Assembly: GCA_020736575.1 (NCBI GenBank) | Contig: JAGPYM010000032.1 | Location: 1 to 64,000 of the forward strand | Direction of reading: 5' to 3' | From: Thelonectria olida | Lineage: Eukaryota; Ascomycota; Sordariomycetes; Hypocreales; Nectriaceae | Length of the DNA stretch: 64,000 bases | Shown: piece by piece, positions 33,359-43,364 of the stretch | How positions within the stretch are numbered: the stretch's first letter is position 1 | Layout: every line of letters starts with the position of its first letter | Program-made: the position numbers and the translations under genes | The notes under the pieces: model-generated | Told to the model about the DNA's origin: nothing | What the model saw: only the letters and a program-made list of their open reading frames with translations | Databases searched by the model: none

Positions 33359-35202
33359 ACGTACATGATAAGCATGCCGGTCAAAAATCCCAACCCTTAA
33401 GATAGGATTCTAGATAAAAATAAAAAAAAAGCCTTAAATTAATTCAATTTAATTGCTATTCTCTTCTTCAGATATCTTAATAATAACCTGACATGTTCTT
33501 GAATTATGACCAGCCTTACCACATCTTCCACACCGCCTTTCCCTCGCCGGCCCCGATCTTCCCCGACCACCACTTCTCGATAGTTCCGCCATCACCTGCG
33601 CATCAACGTCTTTCTGATCAATCTCACCCCTTCCCTCACCTACTGTCATCTTCCCTCCATTCTGTAGCCGGGTTCTTTTTGCTCTACGCCGCTTGCTAAG
33701 TGTCTCATTTGACTGTCGAAGGTCCTGCACCTCAGACTCTAATAAGGTCATCTTATGCATTATTGCCTTTGTTCCCTTAGTCAACGACTTCAGAGCCTCA
33801 AGAATAGATGCAGGCGAGCTGCTCTTATGCCTTTTGATTCGTCTTTCGAGGTATTCAGACTGTGAGCTAGCCTCAAGCACCGTCTTTGGCGTCTTCGAGA
33901 CCCAAGGGTCGGGGAGGCTTGCCTCCTCCTCAACAGGCGTTGGGGTCCGTAGCTGCACATCAAGCTTCGATATGACACTTTCTGCGTTCAAGGGAACAAG
34001 CCCGGCCCCTCGAAAACCTCCCTCAATATTACTCCTTGTCATGGCGGCCTTGTGGGCGGCATAAAAGGCCGGGAAGAAGTCGGTCTTGGAAACGTGGGTT
34101 ATCGAGCACCTGATCAGATGCTCGATTTCTCGGCTATAGGCCTTCTTGAGCGGGCCAAAGCACCCCACATCAAGAGGCTGGAGTAGATAAGACGAATGAG
34201 GCGGCATACACAGTGTGATGATGTGGTTGCCTTCGCAATATTTCTCAAAGTCGACCGAGTGGTGACTGTCATGCCCATCGAGGATCAGAAGACGATAGCG
34301 ACCGGTTGATTGGGCCTTAGTGTGCCGATCAAAGTGCTTGAGCCACTCAAGACCTGTATCATTATCGGTCCAGCCATTATAAGTCATCGCAATAGCCCAA
34401 TCGTCCGGGAGGTTGCTTTCTTGGTACCAATTGGCGAGGTGATATTGGCCCGCAACCACGATGAACGGCGCGATCACCCAGCCTTCGGCATTGATCGCCT
34501 GAATGGCTGTAACCCATTCCCGGTTTCCAGGCTGCACTGATTTCGCCTTTCCATATCTTTCTAAGCTTGTGACAACCATTCCGCTTGTAATAACTCCCAT
34601 CATAAAGCCAGTCTCATCAAAGTTGTAGATATCAGCTAGGTTGATGCCATATTTCGCGATTGTGTTCTCCACGAGCCTGAACCAATTGCGAATAATTGCC
34701 GGATTTTCGCATTTGGCTCTCTTGTAGTCGTATTTGCGACTGAAACGCGTCTTGAGGTCTGGTTGTCGCTTGACGAAGTTGGAAGCCCAGCGCTTGCCGA
34801 CAGGTGATGCATCGCGGTCGGCGAGCAGTCGATTAGCCATTTCTTCAACACCACGCAGTCTCGGGGGAAATCCCCGCGAATCCAGGTCGAGAATGAACTG
34901 AATAATAATTTCCTCCTCTAGATCAGATAACTTCCGTGACTTAGGGATCCAATCGCAACGAGAAGTGACGCCATTCTCTCGGTCAAAGAGAGTACTATAC
35001 TTGACTTGATAGATCGTTGCAGCGCGTCGGAGACTTAATTTTGGGTCATTTCGATAGGCTTGAAGCGCAAGAAGGATATTTGCCTCATTATTTGATTGTG
35101 GCATCTTGGAAGGTTGAGAATTGAGTGATTGAGTAGGAAGATGAAAAGTTGAGGGATTTTTGACCGGCATGCTTGTTTGACCGGCATGCTTATCATGTAC
35201 GT
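33359..35202 (-). mobile_element. Inner pogo element 1
   Basis: 1,844 bp, TA duplications at 33357-33358 and 35203-35204. The right end (reverse complement) reads ACGTACATGATAAGCATGCC and carries two direct copies of AAGCATGCCGGTCA 17 bp apart; the left end has only one copy, so its TIRs are asymmetric. Confidence 0.92.
33449..35104 (-). CDS. pogo/Fot1 transposase, 551 aa, intact
   Basis: ATG at 35104 (MPQSNNEANILLALQAYRND). The N-terminal psq-type HTH has RRAATIYQVKYSTLFDRENG; a CENP-B-type second HTH follows (LSDLEEEIIIQFILDLDSRG, RWASNFVKRQPDLKTRF). DDE_1 catalytic core: YNFDETGFMMG (first D), LLILDGHDSHHS (second D), QPLDVGCFGPLKKAY (third D). The C-terminal zinc knuckle is CGRCGKAGHNSRTC. 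No breaks. It should cut and paste its element at TA sites in the nucleus. It has the same length as the transposase at 35337-36992, with many substitutions concentrated in the first HTH. Confidence 0.93.
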   Translation of the reverse strand: MPQSNNEANILLALQAYRNDPKLSLRRAATIYQVKYSTLFDRENGVTSRCDWIPKSRKLSDLEEEIIIQFILDLDSRGFPPRLRGVEEMANRLLADRDASPVGKRWASNFVKRQPDLKTRFSRKYDYKRAKCENPAIIRNWFRLVENTIAKYGINLADIYNFDETGFMMGVITSGMVVTSLERYGKAKSVQPGNREWVTAIQAINAEGWVIAPFIVVAGQYHLANWYQESNLPDDWAIAMTYNGWTDNDTGLEWLKHFDRHTKAQSTGRYRLLILDGHDSHHSVDFEKYCEGNHIITLCMPPHSSYLLQPLDVGCFGPLKKAYSREIEHLIRCSITHVSKTDFFPAFYAAHKAAMTRSNIEGGFRGAGLVPLNAESVISKLDVQLRTPTPVEEEASLPDPWVSKTPKTVLEASSQSEYLERRIKRHKSSSPASILEALKSLTKGTKAIMHKMTLLESEVQDLRQSNETLSKRRRAKRTRLQNGGKMTVGEGRGEIDQKDVDAQVMAELSRSGGRGRSGPARERRCGRCGKAGHNSRTCQVIIKISEEENSN

Positions 35203-35229
35203 TAGGAATTATTTTAATAAATATAATTA

Positions 35230-37090
35230 ACGTATGTGATAAGCATGCGACGCATCCAAGTATGCGACGCACTTTCTCCTAATCTTCAACATAAGAACTT
35301 CAATAAAAATACAACACAGCATTCAATCAATTAAAACTAATCGCTATGCTCTTCTCCAGACATCTCAACAATAATCTGACATGTTCTTGAGTTATGACCT
35401 GCCTTACCACATTTTCCACACCGCCTTTCCCTCGCCGGCGCCGACCTTCCGTGACCACCACTTCTAGATAATTCGGCCATCACCTGCGCATCAACGTCTT
35501 TCTGATCAATCTCATCCCTTCCCTCACCTACAGTCATCTTCCCTCCATTCCGTAGCCGTGGGTTTTTTACTCTACGCCGCTTGCTAAGAGTCTCATTTGC
35601 CTGTCGAAGCATCTGGTTCTCCGACTTCAATAGGGCATTCTGATGCATTATTGCCTTCGTTCCCTTTGAAAGTGACTTAAGTGCCTCAAGAATTGATGCT
35701 GGAGAGCTGCTCTGATGCCTTCTCACTCGTCTTTCGAGGTATTCAGACTGTGAACTAGCTTCAAGCACCGTCTTTGGCGTCTTCGAGACCCAAGGGTCGG
35801 GGAGGTCAGCCTCCTCTCTAACCGGCGTTGGAGTCCGTAGCTGCACATCAAGCTTCGATATGACATTTTCCGGGTTCAAAGGAACAAGTCCAGCCCCTTG
35901 AAAACCTCCCTCAATATTACTCCTTGTCATCGCGGCTTCGTGGGCGGCATAAAAGGCTGCGAAGAACTCGGTCTTTGAAACATGGTTTATCGAGCACCTG
36001 ATCAGTTGCTCAATTTCTCGACCATATGCCTTTTTGAGCGGCCCAAAGCACCCGACATCAAGGGGCTGGAGTAGATGAGATGAATGAGGCGGCATACATA
36101 ACGTAATTATGTGGTTATCCTGGCAATATTTCTCAAAGTCGACCGAGTGGTGACTATCGTGCCCATCGAGGATCAGAAGACGATAGCGACCGGTTGATCG
36201 GGCCTTGGTGTGTCGATCGAAGTGCTTGAGCCACTCAAGGCCCATATTATTGTCGGTCCAGCCATTGTGAGTCGTGGCAATAGCCCAATCCCCCGGGAGG
36301 TTGCTTTCTCGGTACCAGGTGGCGAGGTGATATTGGCCGGCAACCACGATGAACGGCGCGATCGCCCAGCCTTCCGCATTGATCGCCTGGATGGCCGTAA
36401 CCCATTCCCGGTTTCCAGGCTGCACTGATTTCGCCTTTCCACGTCTTTCCGCGCCCGTGACAACCATTCCGCTTGCAATGACTCCCATCATAAAGCCAGT
36501 CTCGTCAAAGTTGTAGATGTCAGCTACGTTGATACCGTATTTCGCGATTGTGTTCTCTACGAGCCTGAACCAATCGCGAATGATGGTCGGATCTTCGCAT
36601 TTGGCCCTCTGGTAGTCGTATCTACGATTAAAACGCGTCTTGAGGTCTGGCTGTCGCCTGACGAAGTTGGAAGCCCAGCGCTTGCCGACGGGTGACGCGT
36701 CGCGTTCGGCGAGCAGTCGGTTGGCCATTTCTTCAACACCACGCAGTCGCGGGGGAAATCCTCGCGAATCCAGGTCGAGAATGAACGGAACAATTATTTT
36801 TTCTTCTAGATTGGTCAGACGACGTGATTTGGGGATCCAATCGCGTCGAGATTGAATGCCATTCCTCCGGCGACGTAGCCTCGGCTCAGAGACTTCATAG
36901 ATGCTAGCGGCATGTCGGACACTTAGTTTTGGATCGTTTTGAAGGGCTTGAAGTGCAAGAAGGGTTTTTGCCTCAGTATTTGACTGTGACATGTTTGGTG
37001 GTTGTGATTTACTTAATAAAGTGAAAAGTTAGGTGGAGGTGGGAAAAGTGCGTCGCATACTTGGATGCGTCGCATGCTTATCACATACGT
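35230..37090 (-). mobile_element. Inner pogo element 2
   Basis: 1,861 bp, TA at 35228-35229 and 37091-37092. Both ends read ACGTATGTGATAAGCATGCG inward and contain two copies of the motif A(A)GyATGCGACGCA at a 17-bp period. It is inserted 25 bp from element 1 in the same host transposase. Confidence 0.92.
35337..36992 (-). CDS. pogo/Fot1 transposase, 551 aa, intact
   Basis: ATG at 36992 (MSQSNTEAKTLLALQALQND). Domain order is as in the other copy: first HTH with RHAASIYEVSEPRLRRRRNG (different recognition region), second HTH with NFVRRQPDLKTRFNRRY, DDE core YNFDETGFMMG / LLILDGHDSHHS / QPLDVGCFGPLKKAY, coiled segment (ENQMLRQANETLSKRRR), and CCHC knuckle CGKCGKAGHNSRTC. No breaks. Its DDE region is nearly identical to the neighbour, so the two are recent relatives with different DNA-binding heads. 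Confidence 0.93.
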   Translation of the reverse strand: MSQSNTEAKTLLALQALQNDPKLSVRHAASIYEVSEPRLRRRRNGIQSRRDWIPKSRRLTNLEEKIIVPFILDLDSRGFPPRLRGVEEMANRLLAERDASPVGKRWASNFVRRQPDLKTRFNRRYDYQRAKCEDPTIIRDWFRLVENTIAKYGINVADIYNFDETGFMMGVIASGMVVTGAERRGKAKSVQPGNREWVTAIQAINAEGWAIAPFIVVAGQYHLATWYRESNLPGDWAIATTHNGWTDNNMGLEWLKHFDRHTKARSTGRYRLLILDGHDSHHSVDFEKYCQDNHIITLCMPPHSSHLLQPLDVGCFGPLKKAYGREIEQLIRCSINHVSKTEFFAAFYAAHEAAMTRSNIEGGFQGAGLVPLNPENVISKLDVQLRTPTPVREEADLPDPWVSKTPKTVLEASSQSEYLERRVRRHQSSSPASILEALKSLSKGTKAIMHQNALLKSENQMLRQANETLSKRRRVKNPRLRNGGKMTVGEGRDEIDQKDVDAQVMAELSRSGGHGRSAPARERRCGKCGKAGHNSRTCQIIVEMSGEEHSD

Positions 37091-38175
37091 TATTATAAGT
37101 ATAAAAAGATATTTTAATATAAAATTAGCTTAACCTAGAAACTGGAAATAAACTATAATAGTCTAGGTATTAATTCCTAAGGATGGTGCTGTTAGATTGG
37201 ACCATGTACAGAGCATTAGACCGGGGGGTCACGTGGTGACGCCCGGGGCCGCGTCAGGGCCTGGGATGGCCTGATGTATATAGGGGAAGATGAACATCCG
37301 ATCGAGGAGGAAGGGGACCTCCCAGAGAACAGACACAATACACACAATCAAGTCATCCAAGTGCCACGCAAGCTTTCCGACAAGTGTGGTTTCTAAACTA
37401 GATATGAAGCTACGTATGCTAATACCGGTCGAGGGGGTCGACGAGCTACCTGCACCTTGGGTTTCCACGATGCTATACAATCCGATAGAGGCGAGCTTAC
37501 AATCCAATTTCATTAAGAACCGCATCTCTTAGTACTAAGGAAGCTCTCTGATATCGATTCTATATACTATTGACTAGTTTATAAAAGGGGCATAAGGAAT
37601 TGTATATAAGATTGCTTTATTAAGGTTAAAAAACCAGATCCTTTAGCAGGAGAATGAGATACTTAGCCAGCATTAATATACTAAAAAGAAATAATTATAG
37701 GGATAGAGAAAGTTTAACTCTAGCTAAAGGGTAGAATTTATAAGATTAAAAGGAGGTTAATATGTAATTAGAAGAAGAAAGCTATTGAAATAGTGGTTGG
37801 AGGCGTAGGCCCGAAATGAAGGAAAGGCGATGTGGCGTGTGCGGCAAGATAGGGCATAATGCGCGAAGATGTTAGATGGAAGTAATAATATCTTAAGAGC
37901 AGGTTCCCAACAAGTTTGGGTCGATTTAGAGGGTTGTGGTTGATTTTTCAGGGAAGACAGTTGTATGGTCGCGGTAAGAGTGGCAACTCGCTTGTTCTGG
38001 CGACTCGCTTATCATGTACGTTAACTATAGCTAAATAAAGAAATGAAACGGGCACAAGTAGTTAATCCTCGAACCACGATTCGAATCCATCCCAGCTGCA
38101 ACTTCAACTTCGTCGCGCTACTGAGGTACTGCGGTGTCTCTCTACTTAAGATAAGCGACGCTGAACGAATCTTCA

Positions 38176-39058
38176 ATGCTGTCCAAGTTTGACGGCCTCG
38201 TCGAAATAGGGCTCATACTTCACGATGGCAAGCAAGAAACAGTTGAGCACATTGATGAGTACCCAAGTAACGCATTGTACTGACGCAGCCAGTTGTTGAC
38301 CACGCCGTCTCCAGTTTCAGTTCATTCTGACCTCTGCTCTGGCCCAAAAAAACTGACACTCCAAGCGCCGCAACCACAATCAGAGGCAAACCTTGAATTG
38401 TATTCCTACAGGCGAGACGGAAGTGATGTTAGCGCCGAAGCTTTCGAGATGAGCGACATCAGCGTCACTCACTTCCTGGAAGCCACCAGGTTCTGCTTCG
38501 CAGACGCCATCTCATGCTCCTCACTTCCGACGGACATTGAAGACAATATGGGCCTCTCTACGAAAGTAACCCCCAAAAACCTTGGTCCCTTCTAGCCGCC
38601 CTTGGCAGATGCTATATTGTCTTCTTCAATTGCGGCAAAGATGGAGGATGCAGTCGATTACATAAGCACATGCAGCTGATGCGAATGCCAGAGGACAGCT
38701 TCGCGGCATTTTTCGATTCTGAGAGTGTCGAGAAACCAGATCTGCCCTTCCAATGGTTCTATCGCCGGTTCGAGCCCTCGCCAACCAGTCTAGCAAGGGC
38801 TTATGCGGATCTGCTGAAGCAAACCACCAAAGTAGAAGACGACCGCTAAGTTGGCAATGGGGTAGCCCATCCGCACGACGTCATCTTCACGAATCAATGG
38901 ATTATTGTTATCCCAAGACGACGTGGACACACCAACGAAGAGGCGAGCGTAAACGCGATGGGTATGCTGGGGGCTATCATTGTTGCCATACACAAGGAGA
39001 TCAATAACTGCGTACAATTTGGTCTGACATTAGTTGAGAGAGCTCGGAGTGCCTAAAA
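38176..39058 (+). pseudogene. ATP adenylyltransferase / Ap4A phosphorylase, broken
   Basis: The start LSKFDGLVEIGLILHDGKQ, the middle HLMLLTSDGH ... RQYGPLYESN and WSLLAALGRCYIVFFNCGKD, and the catalytic HIT-like HKHMQLM (HxHxQ) near 38669-38690 match fungal APA1/APA2. The C-terminus PHDVIFTNQWIIVIPRRRG and VNAMGMLGAIIV also fits. Breaks: TGA in place of an Arg codon after SDGH (consistent with CGA to TGA), a stop in the second exon region, a frameshift before HLMLL and a TAA after EDDR. It would have recycled diadenosine tetraphosphate. It ends 20 bp from the O-methyltransferase stop, tail to tail. Confidence 0.8.
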
Positions 39059-39077
39059 AAAAAGAACAGAAAGCTGA

Positions 39078-40310
39078 TCACTCCTTCACCATCGCTTCCA
39101 CTATACCATCCGCGTCGTCATCGTGGACCCAAAACTTGACAATCTCAAACCCAGCCTCCGACAAGAGTGCGACCCATTGGCTCCGTGATCGTTCCAACGA
39201 ACTGTTGAAAGTCATCATCGTCATGTCGTATATGCACTGATAAGCGGATGCTCCCGTATCTGGCAGAATAAGGTCGTGAATGAGAAGTTTGGAGTAGCCG
39301 GGCCGCATCGCCGCATGCAGCTGCTTCAAGATTCGGAGACAATGCTTGTCCGACCAGTCGTGGAGGATGTGATGGAGGAAATAAGCGCGTGCATATTTCA
39401 CCGGCTGTTCGGTGAAGAAGTCGTACTCCATCTTCTCAATAGGTTCATCCAGGTCCTTGGCCTTGATGTTTTGGAGCACCTGGGGAAGGTCCTGTAAGAC
39501 AAGCCGACCAGTGCTCGAGAACTTGGTGTAGAAAGCCTGGATATCGTGCCCTTTCCCTCCACCAACATCAACGAGCAGCGCAGACGAGGAGTCAAAGTCG
39601 GTGAGCAATTTTTCCTGCACTGGGAACCAATCGTACCAGTAAGCTCGAGTCCCCATAGTGTTGCCCATGAAAGTATCAAAGTCTCGTGCCAATTGAGGCC
39701 TCGTGTTGAGAAAGCCAAATACATCGTGCTTCGTCTGATGGGCGTACTGTACGAACCCATCAGTCGGCTCGCTCGGGCAGACATGCCCAGTCTCACGAAG
39801 GAACTTGGGCGCTGCAATTGCTGAAGTGATGATAAGGTCCCAAATCATTCTATGACCAGCAGTGATGGTGTCGCTTGCCATAGCAAGAGTGAGAGCTGTC
39901 GCTGACCATAAACTCTCAGCATCTTCATGGACAAAGCCAACAGCAGCCAGCAGACGAAGAAGGCGGGAGATCAACAGTTCCTCGCCGCCAGACAACTTGG
40001 CAAGTGTGTCTGTCGAAACAGGACCAAAATGGTCCTTGATGAGGCGGAAAAGATCTAAGTCGATGGAGATTCGGGCAGCGGCGACCACAAAAGGCTAAGG
40101 ATATGTCAGAACAATAGTCATTCATGCAGATAGCAGTCGCTGTACCGAGAACGCGAGGTCAATAGCTCGATTCACTGGCTCTTCCAAAGAGGTCGTAAAC
40201 TTCTTGCTGAGCTCAATTGCTCTCTTTCGCAGTGCAGGGTTAGTTGCGACATCCTGCAGCGGAAGTTTGTTAATCTCAGCGAGCAAAGCACTCGAATTGC
40301 TTTCCGACAT
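39078..40310 (-). CDS. SAM-dependent O-methyltransferase, plant-type
   Basis: Two exons (40146-40310 and 39078-40094; intron 40095-40145, 51 nt) give 393 aa. The N-terminal winged-helix dimerisation region has DLDLFRLIKDHFGPVSTDTL and ISRLLRLLAAVGFVHE. The C-terminal Rossmann fold has LLVDVGGGKGHDIQAF (motif I), VLQDLPQVLQNI (motif II), YDFFTEQPVKYARAYFLHHI and the catalytic-His region HHILHDWSD, then LLIHDLILPDTGAS. All key motifs are present, so it should be active. This family methylates hydroxyl groups of polyketides, peptides and alkaloids in the cytosol. A conserved 60-bp segment about 730 bp upstream is shared with the NRPS-like gene. Confidence 0.9.
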
Positions 40311-41040
40311 GTCTTCAAACGAACTTTATGCTAAGAGGGTCGATGATACTTTGCGTCGAATGTTCTGAAGACCATTCTACTAGTTGCGTGTTATCAAGGG
40401 AAAAGGGTAGGCATATTTATAACTCAGCAGCTTGGAGCGGAATGATACAGTAGCCAAGCCTTGTAGCTGCCTCGTTGCCTGCTTAGGGAGCCTCAATGTT
40501 CGAAAATGACGGATGGCGGACAGGAAGGGAAAGAGCTCCTTTGGGATTGCTGATCGAGGCTCACGCTCGTCATCGGGGACCTGATTACTGAGCAAAATGT
40601 TTGAGCGGTCAAGCCTGGGATTCCGTTCTGCTAGGGTAAAGAGAGCTTGAAAAGAGTATCAAAGGCAGGTCTAGAACGACTTGGCAGGTTTCGTGCCAAC
40701 GCCCGAAGCTTGTACCATTTGAGCCCACCCGCCTAAAATCAAGGTTTCAAGAAGCTAGACCCGAACTTAGTTCAAAGTGAGAGTGGCCGGCTCGGACTCA
40801 GTAAGCTGACATGATGACTTGATCACGCTCTAAAAGATAGGAGGGTCTAGTTCTGCGTCATGGCCTATAAATGGTGTATCAATGTGAAAAAGTGGCTGAA
40901 AATCTAGAACTTTTTCTGTTACGTTTAACATCAGAGCTAGCCTTAGCTGCTTCTTACAGCGAGCGGCCTTACCCCTGCAAGATTCAATCAACCTGACGAC
41001 CAGGTCGGAGGACATGTTGGCGGACAGACCTCCTTAGGAT

Positions 41041-41100
41041 GCTCGTAAACTTTGGCCAATCACGTGTAAATATCTGGTCTGACATTTATATGACAAGGGC
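41041..41100. promoter_or_regulatory. Upstream segment shared with NRPS-like gene, copy 1
   Basis: GCTCGTAA ... TTGGCCAAT(C)ACGT followed by ATAT, TGACA and AAGGGC, also found at 62008-62068 in the same orientation and order. It holds a CCAAT box. It lies 731 bp upstream of the O-methyltransferase ATG. Confidence 0.45.
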
Positions 41101-41183
41101 TCCCCGGGACCTGGTCCTAGCGTTAAGGGCTTCTGGGCCCTTAAACTAGGCATAAGTGCTTACAGTACCGAACAGGGTAGGGA

Positions 41184-41244
41184 CATGGCGGATGCCAAAG
41201 CATGGCTCTGGGCAGGCGAGTCAGGCACTCGTAATTGGGTAGCC
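41184..41244. repeat. Dispersed 60-bp repeat, copy 1
   Basis: Starts ATGGCGGATGCCA and ends CTCGTAATTGGGTAGC. It matches 52531-52590 by eye over its whole length. No larger element was identified around either copy. Confidence 0.5.
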
Positions 41245-42305
41245 AATAGTCGAAGCGCTTCGCTCAGACTTTTGAGATGATTTCAGACTCCACTGAACAG
41301 TTCTATCTCGGCATCTGGATAATGTCGCCGGGCCCACTCGCATACGACAGCCAAACCAGTAACATTACAATAACTCGAATTATTCGCGCAGGACGGAAGC
41401 AGAGCCAAAAAGTTTTGGCTCAGGAAAAAGCAATAGTGACGCCACCAGTAGGGTGAATGCAGGACGTACTTTAATCTGATTTGATACCGCTAAACGCTGG
41501 TAGATAGTAGCGAGCGGACACTAATTCGAAGCTAGAAGACAAGCTTCTCATGAGGCTCCTAACATTGAGGAGGTATTAGGCGGAAGCCCGCTAGAAGGAT
41601 TGAGGTACGATGCACCGGCAAGTACCTAGTTATCAAGGATTAGAAGATGTGGCGCCGATATCCAAGTCGAAACTTTTGAGCTCTGCTTCCGTAGGATTTC
41701 CATACGCTGCACTAGTTGCAACCATGACAGCCGAAGAGGTCAACACGAAGAGAGCTAGAGCTGAGTCAGTAGTGTACAATCAACCTCTGCCGCAGGAGTA
41801 AGTATACTTCACTAATCTCTTTTTGGTTTAGATGTACGACGCTCAACCAACGGATTTCTCACTATTCATTCCCTGACGTACACGCCTCCGGTACATTATC
41901 GGCTGGATGCCTCCTAAGCTTTAGATCCCCGCCCTCACCGATCTAACTAGTCGGCAACGACGCGGCCGCCGTTTAGGCCGCCAAGCTTCACCTGCTGCGA
42001 CTCGACACGGGGTGGGTCGGACACCTCAATCCCCCACGCTGAGGCGACAGTGATGATGAATGACACTGTCAAGTGGAAAAGGGCTTGCAATCCAAAGGTC
42101 CGCACGGGCTGCATGACCTGCAAAACCATCCCGAGGATACATGTCGTCTTCATACATTTCCCACACCAAAGCTCTGACAGTGGAAATGTGACTCAATACA
42201 CATGTGCTATCTCCATCGCTCGAATCCTAATCAGTCCGAAAAGCATCCTTGGATGACAATTATCGGCTCGTATCTGAGCGGACGGGAGAGCTCTAGCTCC
42301 CTTGG

Positions 42306-42340
42306 TGCCGGGATGGGGCACCGGTCGTGCCGGGATTGGG
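42306..42340 (+). promoter_or_regulatory. Repeated TGCCGGGAT motif upstream of SDR gene
   Basis: TGCCGGGATGGGG (from 42306) and TGCCGGGATTGGG (from 42328) are direct repeats 22 bp apart, about 200 bp before the SDR ATG. They could be binding sites for a Zn2Cys6 regulator; this is inferred. Confidence 0.35.
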
Positions 42341-42398
42341 TTTCGACCGTGAGGAGCACCGGCCAGAGGCTTAGCGTCTGGACAAATTATGACTTATT

Positions 42399-42407
42399 GT
42401 ATAAAAG
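42399..42407 (+). promoter_or_regulatory. TATA box of SDR gene
   Basis: GTATAAAAG lies about 135 bp upstream of the ATG at 42541. Confidence 0.5.
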
Positions 42408-42540
42408 CCCCTCCCGTCGATCGAATTGGTAAAAAACAGCTATTGCCAATATTATACCAGACCAGCAAAACCCATCTCCTACCTACCCTACATCAGCAGT
42501 CTTCTTTGCGGAGGGCCCCTATCTGACTCTTACGATAACT

Positions 42541-43364
42541 ATGACTGGCCGTCTTGAAGGAAGGGTTGCCCTCGTTTCCGGCTCTACACAAGGCTTCGGC
42601 CGTGGTATTCTGGAGACTTTTATTCGTGAAGGTGCTATGGTCTTGGGCCTCGATCTGCAGGCTAAAGACGGTCTGATTGATGGCTTCAACGAGAACCAAG
42701 CCTACCAGATACAGGCTAATGTCGTTGCGGAGACGTCTTGGAAGAAAGCCGTAAGTAGGAGTCCTTGCAGCATCCCACTCTATGCTTCCAGCTAAAGGCT
42801 TCTTTCTAGCTCGAAACATCACTTGCACGTTTTGGAGAAGCCCCCTCGATTGTGGTTCATAATGCAGGCTGGGCATATCCTAGTAAATCTGGTCTCGAGG
42901 TTACTATCGAAGAGTTTGACCGCGTCTTTGACGTTAACGTTAAAAGCGTTTATATCGCGTCTAAGATTCTCGTCCCCGAAATGAAGAAGAATGGCCCCGG
43001 CTCAATCATTGTTATCTCCAGCGAGAACGTGTTTCGGCCCGGTGATAATCAGACGTGGTATAGCGCGAGTAAGGCCGCAATCTCTTCAGCAACTAAGTCT
43101 TTAGCGCTTGAATTTGCGCAGGACCAACTCCGCTTTAACACTGTCTGTCCCACCACGGGCAACACACCGTTACTTAGCACGTTTGCAGGTAATGCAGACG
43201 GTCCCGTCACTGAGGATATTATCAAGGCAAAGGGAGCGGCTATTCCTATTGGTCGAATCGCAGAGCCTTCCGATGTGGCTAATGCTGCCCTGTTTCTTGC
43301 CGACCCGGCTAGTTCGCTTATCAGTGGCGCGGAAATCCGTGTTGATGGTGCCCACAGCGTTTAG
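42541..43364 (+). CDS. Short-chain dehydrogenase/reductase
   Basis: Two exons (42541-42750, 42810-43364; intron 42751-42809) give 254 aa, the classical SDR length. Cofactor motif VSGSTQGFGRGI (TGxxxGxG type), VVHNAGW (NNAG region), the catalytic Ser in IVISSEN, and YSASKAA (YxxxK). The C-terminus EIRVDGAHSV is typical. D39-like acidic residue in VLGLDLQAK suggests NAD(H) preference. Intact. It reduces or oxidises a carbonyl/hydroxyl in the cytosol. It sits between the O-methyltransferase and decayed transposons and is a plausible tailoring enzyme. Confidence 0.92.

Larger units (their letters stand above)
32839..37876 (+). pseudogene. Transposase of outer pogo element, interrupted and RIP-mutated
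   Basis: The N-terminus is at 32839-33177 (MEPTCQESRLLIALQVLNKD ... VSKRWASNFIKQ, CENP-B-type HTH region). From 33178 the sequence turns AT-rich but is still recognisable as KYNYERAKYKDLKVI and YNFNKINFII, matching KYDYKRAKCENPAII and YNFDETGFMM of the intact copies with G-to-A and C-to-T changes. A 27-bp piece at 35203-35229 continues it (GIILINII), and 37093 onward resumes (IISIKRYFNIKLA). The C-terminal part VVSKLDMKLRML ... APWVST is at 37380-37532 and the CCHC end CGVCGKIGHNARRC at about 37832-37873. Dead. Confidence 0.85.
32740..38021 (+). mobile_element. Outer pogo/Fot1-type element, split by two nested pogo elements
   Basis: The left end ACCTACATGATAAGCGAGTC and right end (reverse complement ACGTACATGATAAGCGAGTC) are terminal inverted repeats flanked by TA on both sides (32738-32739 and 38022-38023). 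The element's own transposase is on the plus strand and is cut at two points 25 bp apart by complete elements at 33359-35202 and 35230-37090. Removing those two leaves a normal-length pogo element of about 1.6 kb. Confidence 0.9.
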
